A stretch of DNA of 48,190 nucleotides from UBA7236 sp036734545 (GTDB taxonomy: Bacteria; Bacteroidota; Bacteroidia; Chitinophagales; BACL12). The notes below the pieces were generated by a model. It did not search any database. It saw only the letters and a list, made by a program, of their open reading frames with translations, and had not been told where the DNA came from. The position numbers and the translations under genes were made by a program. The stretch spans positions 1 to 48,190 of the forward strand of contig DAIMYJ010000010.1 in the NCBI GenBank assembly GCA_036734545.1. Direction: 5' to 3'. Below, piece after piece: positions 42,918 through 48,190 of this stretch (positions are counted from its first letter, which is position 1; every line of letters starts with the position of its first letter).

Positions 42918-43450
42918 TGCATCCAGGCAAAGGCATAGCGCTCGGAATACTGTTGACTGCCTGCAGCGTTCGGGTAGAAGCCCAGCTTTCACCCTGGTGG
43001 GCGCAGGACACGCCGGACTCTGCAGCGATCAGACAGGATGCACTGGCCGATAGTATCGTCAGTTATGCGAAAACCTTTATAGGCATCCCTTATGTATGGG
43101 GTGGCAGCGCACCTGCGGTAGGCTTTGACTGCTCCGGATTCATCTGTTATGTATACAAGGCCTTTGACATAGAGCTGCCCCGCACCAGCGGAATGCAGTT
43201 CGATGCCGGTAAGCCGGTACCGCATGTGGATGCAGCGCCCGGCGATATCATCGTCTTCAGCGGACCCAAAGATAAACCCGGTGATCCCGGACATGTGGGT
43301 ATTGTCCTGGACTATGATCTGGAAAAAGGATTCACTTTCATCCATACCTCCTCACCCGAAACGGGGGGCGTGCGCATCAGCAATGAAAAACAGGAAGCGT
43401 ATTACAGTGAACACTTTCTGGAGGTTCGCCGCGTGATCGGCGTGAATTGA
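42917..43450 (+). CDS. NlpC/P60 cell-wall peptidase
   Basis: A 177-residue exported cysteine peptidase. A signal peptide (about residues 1-22) is followed by the NlpC/P60 domain with the catalytic triad Cys72 (VGFDCSGFICYVY), His126 (GDPGHVGIV) and His143 (FTFIHTSS). YVWGGSAP and LPRTSGMQF are family landmarks. Such enzymes cut the D-Glu-diamino acid bond of peptidoglycan stem peptides in the periplasm. Its start overlaps the SET gene stop by one base, so translation is coupled to an otherwise unrelated cytoplasmic gene. Confidence 0.94.
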   Translation: MHPGKGIALGILLTACSVRVEAQLSPWWAQDTPDSAAIRQDALADSIVSYAKTFIGIPYVWGGSAPAVGFDCSGFICYVYKAFDIELPRTSGMQFDAGKPVPHVDAAPGDIIVFSGPKDKPGDPGHVGIVLDYDLEKGFTFIHTSSPETGGVRISNEKQEAYYSEHFLEVRRVIGVN

Positions 43451-43488
43451 CCGTAGTTGCGTATCTTGCACGACCAGCACTCGCCGAA

Positions 43489-43965
43489 ATGCCCGATTAT
43501 CTGAATACAGGAGTTAACACGGTAAAGGACGTTCTGCAATATTTCACCGAACGCTCCCGCTCCTCCGATCGCATCAAAAATGACCTGCTCCGCGAATTGC
43601 GCGACAACATCAAATTGCTGGAACACCGGAACAGGGAAGGTGTGGACCAGAAAGCGCTCATCCTGAAATTATCGGTGCACGCGATCGGTCAGGCATATGC
43701 AGGTAACTATAAATTCGAAAAGCTGTGCGACGGTCCCAAAACACTGCCTGCTGCACTGGCACGCACCAAACAACAGCAGAAATACACCGGGTGGACCGCT
43801 GAGCAGTTCCTGTATAACATCGAAGGCAAGGTCAATGATCTGCACAACTTCCCCAATCTTTATCCCGATCTCTCCAAAGCACCTATTCATCTGCATGTGC
43901 GGCTGGATAATCTCTATGAACTACTGGTGCTGTTCGGCATTTTTATCAGCCGAAAGTCCCGCTAG
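43489..43965 (+). CDS. Helical hypothetical protein
   Basis: A 158-residue, mostly helical, basic protein with no signal peptide or membrane segment. I start at the ATG at 43489 because a TATCTTGC promoter-like sequence lies upstream near 43460; an in-frame TTG overlaps the NlpC stop. Features include a helix SDRIKNDLLRELRDNIKLLEH and a later NIEGKVNDLHNFPNLYPDL segment. I recognise no family. The context (downstream of the NlpC gene, about 110 bp before the DUF4252 pair) gives no clear role. Confidence 0.7.
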   Translation: MPDYLNTGVNTVKDVLQYFTERSRSSDRIKNDLLRELRDNIKLLEHRNREGVDQKALILKLSVHAIGQAYAGNYKFEKLCDGPKTLPAALARTKQQQKYTGWTAEQFLYNIEGKVNDLHNFPNLYPDLSKAPIHLHVRLDNLYELLVLFGIFISRKSR

Positions 43966-44076
43966 CAGCGGTTTTTAACGCTGTATGCCATATTTTTTTT
44001 CTGTCAGCTGTAACATTTGGTGGGCCCGGTTCGACTCATGGGTGTAAGCAATTCATTCACACTTAAACTGAAACAC

Positions 44077-44610
44077 ATGAAAAAGCTGATATTCTCTGCT
44101 ATCGCCCTCTTTGCCGGTGCTACGGCATTTGCACAAACTGCACAGATCGACCAGTTCTTCCAGAAATATGAAGGCAAGGAAGGATTCACCTCTGTGGTGG
44201 TTACCGAAAAATTATTTTCCTGGGTTGCCTCTGCCGCTGACAATGCGGAGGAATGGCAGTCTGTTGCCGGCGACATCAAAGGCATCCACATCCTGGTTTA
44301 TGAAAATGCGGAAGGTGAAACCCGCTCCGGCCAATACTACAACGAGTTCATGGCAAGCGTGCCTACTACCGGATTTGAGGAATTGCTGAACGTGACCTCT
44401 GAAACTGAAAAGGTGCGCTTATACGGCAAAAAGATCGAAGGATCTAAACTCACCGATATGCTCATGGTATGTGATGCCGACGGAGAATTCGTGCTCATCA
44501 GCATCATGGGTGCCATCGACCTGGATAAGATCTCCAAAATGTCTGATCTCGATATCGAAGGTCTGGATGAACTGAAGAAACTGGAGAACTCCGGCACTGA
44601 ACAAAAATGA
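44077..44610 (+). CDS. DUF4252-domain secreted protein
   Basis: A 177-residue protein with a signal peptide (MKKLIFSAIALFAGATAFAQ) and a DUF4252 domain, a Bacteroidota-specific fold. The middle GIHILVYENAEG and the later FVLISIMGAIDLDKISK strand-helix pair are the conserved blocks. The ATG at 44077 is chosen for the signal peptide over an in-frame start at 44017. Family members are often near ECF sigma/anti-sigma genes, but none are seen here. Function unknown. Confidence 0.88.
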   Translation: MKKLIFSAIALFAGATAFAQTAQIDQFFQKYEGKEGFTSVVVTEKLFSWVASAADNAEEWQSVAGDIKGIHILVYENAEGETRSGQYYNEFMASVPTTGFEELLNVTSETEKVRLYGKKIEGSKLTDMLMVCDADGEFVLISIMGAIDLDKISKMSDLDIEGLDELKKLENSGTEQK

Positions 44611-44652
44611 TCTGATACTTAACGCATCATACATCTGCATAAACTGAACATC

Positions 44653-45153
44653 ATGAAAAAGATAATCCTGTTTGCCCTGATCGCTCTGTCCGGCGCCTTG
44701 ATGGCCGCTCCTGCACACGCTGCAACGCCGGCCCCGGATGACGAAGAGTCTGTTCGACTGAACCTCTGGATCCCCGGTGTCCTCATCAAGTGGGCTGCTG
44801 ATATCGCCGACGATCACATGGAAGGAGAAGAGGCTGTTGCCATGGACTTTATGCGCAACTTAGGCAGCATGAACATTTGTATCCGCGAAGGCGCAGCCTA
44901 TAAGGATCATATGGATAATAAAATGACCCGTAAGCTGAACCGCATGGAACGCCGGGATTATGAACCGCTCATCAGCGTGGTTACGCCTGAGGAGAATGTG
45001 CAGATGCAAATTCGCACCAACAAACGCGATAAGATCAAGAGTTTTGTGGTGATGGTGAATGAAACGGACGAAGCATTCGTATACGTGAAGATGCGCTGCA
45101 ACCTGAAACCGGAAGAGGTGAACCAGCTCATCCGCGCCATGGATAGTTTTTAA
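44653..45153 (+). CDS. DUF4252-like secreted paralogue
   Basis: A 166-residue protein with a signal peptide (MKKIILFALIALSGALMAAPA). The mature part has the same layout as its neighbour: an N-terminal strand, MNICIREGAAY, then MERRDYEPLISVVTPEENVQMQI and a closing VMVNETDEAFVYVKMRC strand and helix. I read it as a divergent DUF4252 copy, 42 nt downstream of the first, forming a tandem pair ended by the terminator at 45183. The sequence similarity is weak and structural inference dominates. Confidence 0.75.
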   Translation: MKKIILFALIALSGALMAAPAHAATPAPDDEESVRLNLWIPGVLIKWAADIADDHMEGEEAVAMDFMRNLGSMNICIREGAAYKDHMDNKMTRKLNRMERRDYEPLISVVTPEENVQMQIRTNKRDKIKSFVVMVNETDEAFVYVKMRCNLKPEEVNQLIRAMDSF

Positions 45154-45182
45154 GTTTTAGATCTGGTAAAGGAATATACCTG

Positions 45183-45215
45183 AGGCTGTCTCGATCGAGG
45201 CAGCCTTTTTATTTT
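45183..45215 (+). terminator. Rho-independent terminator after the DUF4252 pair
   Basis: Stem AGGCTGTCTC / GAGGCAGCCT (10 bp with one G-U pair), loop GATC, followed by TTTTTATTTT. Confidence 0.93.
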
Positions 45216-45245
45216 CCGGTACAGCCATCTGCGAACAGACTTACA

Positions 45246-45875
45246 TTATTCCACACGCAGCCAGCCCAGGGCTCTGCGATGCTGCACCTGCCAGCGACCG
45301 TCGCGGTATTCCAAAGCTATACGCTCACGGGTGGAAGCGTGGGGACCGGCATTTTGCTGGATGATCTCGATATGGTCGTCAAATACCGCACTGATGATCG
45401 CGATATGACCATAGCGATTGGACAGCGTGCCGTCGAATACCAGTATGTCGTCAACGGCAGGTTTTTTCAGGCTGGGATTGGCATATTGCACCAGGGCACG
45501 GGACTCATTGTAGGATGCATCCGGTAACCGCCTGTCAAAAAAGTCTTTCGCATTACCCCAGGTGTCGGGCATGTAATGGTGCAGATGCACCGCATAATAC
45601 CGTTTTACGAATTCCACACACTGCCATTGCAGGCCATAATTATATCCGTTGGGGCCGATATGCCTGCCGGCTACATGACTCACCGGACCGTTGTCATATA
45701 CATAAACACCATGTAGTGAATCGATGACCGGTGCTGAATCGGCTTCTGCCTGCCGCACCCCGGGGCTGGCGTTCAGATTGCGCAATACGAGCACAGCCGC
45801 AGCGATGGCAATCGCCAGCACCCCGCCATAGGCGATCAGCACCCGGCCCGCCGTTCGGTAGGTTTGCCTGCGCAT
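45246..45875 (-). CDS. CHAP-domain membrane-anchored peptidase
   Basis: A 209-residue protein with one N-terminal transmembrane helix (about residues 11-31) and a periplasmic CHAP domain. Catalytic Cys86 is in LQWQCVEFVKRYY and His157 in SNRYGHIAII, with the fold signature DDILVFDG. CHAP domains cleave peptidoglycan amide bonds or act as amidases/peptidases. The start lies next to the third assembly gap; the first residues MRRQTYR are visible and complete. It is the last gene of the minus-strand group that includes the barrel protein and corA. Confidence 0.9.
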   Translation of the reverse strand: MRRQTYRTAGRVLIAYGGVLAIAIAAAVLVLRNLNASPGVRQAEADSAPVIDSLHGVYVYDNGPVSHVAGRHIGPNGYNYGLQWQCVEFVKRYYAVHLHHYMPDTWGNAKDFFDRRLPDASYNESRALVQYANPSLKKPAVDDILVFDGTLSNRYGHIAIISAVFDDHIEIIQQNAGPHASTRERIALEYRDGRWQVQHRRALGWLRVE

Positions 45876-45890
45876 GGTTTAGATAACGTT

Positions 45891-45990
45891 NNNNNNNNNN
45901 NNNNNNNNNNNNNNNNNNNNNNNNNNNNNNNNNNNNNNNNNNNNNNNNNNNNNNNNNNNNNNNNNNNNNNNNNNNNNNNNNNNNNNNNNN
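45891..45990. other. 100-N assembly gap
   Basis: Fixed spacer between the CHAP gene and the 3' part of the barrel gene. The flanks share no repeat, so true sequence is missing and the real length is unknown. Confidence 0.95.
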
Positions 45991-46670
45991 GTGTTGAACT
46001 CCAGCTCCCAGTTCTCAATGTCGTCTTCTACGTAGTAGTCGGCATTGCCACCCAGCGTATATGCCAGACGCAGATCAATCAGCATGTTTTCGTTCAATTC
46101 GATCATCAGACCGGCTGCACCACCATAGCTGAAGGTCCAGTCGGCGTTCTGATTGGAGGTCGTGATCAGCGGATTGTCGGCCTCGCTGAGGAAAAACTCC
46201 TCTGACTCATCAAACACGGATGTGTTGGTGCCGAAGTAGTTGAATCCCACCAAACCGTCCACATAGGGCTTAAAGAACTTGGTAGGGGAGAGTACCCGCA
46301 GATTCAAATGGCCTTTGGAGATCGTATTGTAGGTCTCCACCCGAAGGGGGAAATACAGCGTTTCAATGACCGTGCCTCCGGCAACGATATCGGCCGTGAG
46401 CGTTTCGCGTTGGATCTGGCTGCCTGCGCCGAGGAAGGCCAGGTCAAAACCCACTAAAATGGGGATCTTCACGGAAGGCTGAAAGAACAGGTTGAACCCG
46501 CCGCCGGCAGCGATCTCATCGTTATAGGTCTTGAATTCATTTATCGGGATACCCATATCAAAGCCGATATTGAAATATACGGCCGAGGTCTTGGGGGCAA
46601 TGGTGCTCTGCGCCTGCAGGAGGCTTACAGAGGTGATCCCAAACATTAGGAGGAGTATGGATTTACGCAT
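45991..46670 (-). CDS. Outer membrane beta-barrel protein (3' end in gap)
   Basis: At least 226 residues. Signal peptide MRKSILLLMFGITSVSLLQA, then alternating amphipathic strands (VYFNIGFDMGIPI, GFNLFFQPSVKIPILVGFDLAF, YVDGLVGFNYFG, MLIDLRLAYTLGG) of the outer membrane beta-barrel (OmpW/OmpX-like) fold that Bacteroidota produce in many copies. A stretch reading NVI then stop lies on the far side of the gap (45880-45890), which may be its true end. Function unknown. It follows corA after 24 nt. Confidence 0.8.
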
Positions 46671-46694
46671 AGGCAGTGTTTTGATGTGTGTTTC

Positions 46695-47792
46695 TTATAA
46701 CCATTTTTTCTTCTTAAAGATCACAAACTGCAGGATCGTGATCAGGATCATGACACCCCACACGACAAAGTAGCCATAGGAGTGCTGCATTAATGGGATA
46801 TTCCCAAAGTTCATGCCATAAACGCCTACCAGAAAGGTCAGCGGGATAAAAATGGTGGAGATCAGGGTCAGCACCTTGATGATCTCGTTCAAATGGGCAT
46901 TCATATTGGCCATGTTGGTCTGGATCAGGTCGGCCAGGTATTCGCGGTCTACATCGATCTGGCTTACCACCTGATTGACGTGGTCCAGCACATCGCGCAG
47001 GAACAGTTTGGTATCATCCTCCACAAGGATCACGTCCTCCTTCATCAGTTTGAACAATATTTCTTTCATGGGGGCGATGGACCTGCGTAAATAGATGAGG
47101 TCCTTGTTCAAATGATGTATGGTCTCTAAATGGTTGTTGTTCTTCTTTTCAAAGATGTCATTCTCCACCTGATCCAGCAGCGAAGCATAATGATCCAGAA
47201 TAACAAAGTAGCTGTCCACAATGGAGTCGATCAGCACATACACCAGATAGTCGGCGCTCTTTTTCCGGAGTTTGCCTTTGGCAGATCGCAAACGTTCTCT
47301 GATCACTTCAAAATAATCACCCTCCTCTTCCTGAAAACTCAGCACATAATCCTTACCCAGGATAATGCTGATCTGATCGCGGTCGAGCTTGCCGTCGTCT
47401 CCGAAATAAAATTCATTCAGTGTGATGTAGATCTGGTCGATGTCGGAATATTCTTCCGCTTTGGGGATCTGGTAAACGTTCAGGATGTCTTCAAGCACCA
47501 GGTTATGCAGACCGAATGCCGCACCGATCTCCTCCACCGTTTCTACATTGTGCAGGCCGTTCATATTCAGCCAGGTCACGGCACCTGCAGAGATGCTGAG
47601 ATCCGGCTGTTGTGTCTTGGTGTAGTCTACTTCACTGAAGGATTCGGCATTGTATACGATCCGTTGGATGCTGAAATGCTCAGCCAGCTTTTCACCGGTA
47701 TAAACCGGTGTACCCGGCAGCAATCCCGATTTGCGTCTGTGTATGCCTTTTCGGCGATGGCGTTTGGCAGATCTGTCGTTGCGGCCGCTCAT
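46695..47792 (-). CDS. corA: CorA-family Mg2+/Co2+ transporter
   Basis: A 365-residue protein. The long cytoplasmic N-terminal domain ends in a helical stalk (LDQVENDIFEKKNNNHLETIHHLNKDLIYLRRS), followed by two C-terminal transmembrane helices. The selectivity-filter signature is YGMNFGNIP, and the C-terminal end is basic (FKKKKWL). CorA is a pentameric channel for Mg2+ influx. A short basic leader (SGRNDRSAKRHRRKGIHRRK) precedes the domain, which is longer and more charged than usual. The ATG is 2 nt after the stop of the upstream glycosyltransferase, so the two are coupled. Confidence 0.95.
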   Translation of the reverse strand: MSGRNDRSAKRHRRKGIHRRKSGLLPGTPVYTGEKLAEHFSIQRIVYNAESFSEVDYTKTQQPDLSISAGAVTWLNMNGLHNVETVEEIGAAFGLHNLVLEDILNVYQIPKAEEYSDIDQIYITLNEFYFGDDGKLDRDQISIILGKDYVLSFQEEEGDYFEVIRERLRSAKGKLRKKSADYLVYVLIDSIVDSYFVILDHYASLLDQVENDIFEKKNNNHLETIHHLNKDLIYLRRSIAPMKEILFKLMKEDVILVEDDTKLFLRDVLDHVNQVVSQIDVDREYLADLIQTNMANMNAHLNEIIKVLTLISTIFIPLTFLVGVYGMNFGNIPLMQHSYGYFVVWGVMILITILQFVIFKKKKWL

Positions 47793-47794
47793 GG

Positions 47795-48190
47795 TCAGTG
47801 GTGGCTATAACTGTTAAACATGCTTTTCCAGCGCATCTTGATAACGCCGTACACGGCTTCCTTGAATATGCCTTTACTCATCTTTGAAGTACCGCGCTCC
47901 CTGTCCTTGAAAACAATAGGCACTTCTTTCAAAGTGAACCCGCAACGCCAGGCGGCATACTTCATTTCGATCTGGAAGGCGTAACCGATAAATCGAATTT
48001 TATTCAGGTCGATCTTTTCCAGTACCGCCCGTTTGTAACATACGAAGCCGGCAGTGGTATCATACACAGGTATCCACGTGATACACCGCACATACCGGCT
48101 GGCCCACTTACTCAATAATATCCTGTTCAGCGGCCAGTCCTCCACACTTCCGCCGCGCACATAACGCGACCCGATGGATACATCCGCACC
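47795..48190 (-). CDS. Dolichol-phosphate-mannose synthase-like glycosyltransferase (partial)
   Basis: The C-terminal 131 residues of a GT2 enzyme running off the end of the window. The visible GADVSIGSRYVRGG, DTTAGFVCYKRAVLEKID, FQIEMKYAAWRCGF and RERGTSKMS blocks match the DPM1/polyprenol monophosphomannose synthase group. The RxRxxGxSKMS segment is diagnostic. These enzymes attach a sugar to polyprenyl phosphate for later transfer outside the membrane. In Bacteroidota this gene type is often called polyprenol monophosphomannose synthase; the sugar is not provable. Its 5' end is outside the window. Confidence 0.9.
   Translation of the reverse strand, partial: GADVSIGSRYVRGGSVEDWPLNRILLSKWASRYVRCITWIPVYDTTAGFVCYKRAVLEKIDLNKIRFIGYAFQIEMKYAAWRCGFTLKEVPIVFKDRERGTSKMSKGIFKEAVYGVIKMRWKSMFNSYSHH

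Noticed and set aside
43966..43990. Small hairpin CAGCG...CGCTG after the helical hypothetical gene
   Set aside because: Stem of 5 bp and the T-run is 8 nt away, too weak to call.
44023..44076. TAACATTTG upstream of the first DUF4252 gene as a promoter
   Set aside because: It has three bases between TA and TTTG rather than two, so it does not match the consensus.

Overview
The window reads as chromosomal DNA of a Bacteroidota bacterium, probably a draft or metagenome-derived scaffold (three runs of exactly 100 N). The lineage call rests on type IX secretion (T9SS) sorting domains, a PorU2-type C25 sortase, DUF4252, DUF2721, DinB and LuxC-type acyl-CoA reductase families, and repeated TAnnTTTG (-7 type) promoter boxes just upstream of start codons instead of obvious Shine-Dalgarno sites. 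I cannot name a genus; the gene content would fit Chitinophagales/Saprospirales-like groups. I see no phage, IS element, CRISPR array or rRNA operon.

Layout. 1-238: short-period repeat DNA. 239-7351: an AcpH-like gene, a PorV/PorQ-family barrel and a giant PorU2-like C25 peptidase; the peptidase is interrupted by an artificial N gap flanked by a 55-bp duplicate, and removing the gap plus one copy restores a single 1667-codon frame. 7383-9474 (minus): methyltransferase, PAP2 phosphatase and ZIP transporter, with overlapping ends. 9542-13471 (plus): phosphoglucosamine-mutase-like enzyme, cysteine desulfurase and a Tat-exported class V aminotransferase-fold protein. 13472-13639: repeat-rich spacer. 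13640-15117: LuxC-type acyl-CoA reductase diverging from a two-cluster ferredoxin. 15236-19776: Ddl, PASTA protein, a T9SS cargo protein, rhodanese and a DCC-family thiol protein. 19861-23177: heptaheme cytochrome with TPRs, YihY/BrkB membrane protein and an ArsC/Spx-like protein. 23298-25391: a T9SS-exported protein with a lysyl oxidase domain, the most unusual gene here. 25511-30778: glycosyltransferase, tRNA-Ser(UGA), a large sortilin/BNR propeller protein and a DUF481 barrel cut by a gap. 30879-33415 (minus): mutS, lacking its last codons. 33582-40649: a small secreted protein, DUF2721, a huge outer-membrane protein, a desaturase, a DinB protein and a metallophosphoesterase. 40750-45153: CaiB-type CoA transferase, YbaB, a small basic protein, a SET-domain protein, NlpC/P60, a hypothetical and two DUF4252-type proteins. 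45246-48190 (minus): CHAP protein, beta-barrel, CorA and the end of a DPM1-like glycosyltransferase.

How the parts fit. Most genes are housekeeping or envelope functions. The coherent theme is export and the cell surface: PorV-like plus PorU2-like proteins (T9SS maturation) and two clear T9SS cargoes, one carrying the copper and quinone-cofactor residues of animal lysyl oxidases. The second theme is transcriptional architecture. Eleven exact TAnnTTTG boxes lie 4-27 nt before start codons and a twelfth lies 4 nt before the tRNA; several sit 4-6 nt away, which predicts leaderless mRNAs and a tRNA with no 5' leader. Two families of short-period repeats (8-bp and 7-bp) occupy the spacers at 80-176, 1998-2081 and 13477-13643.
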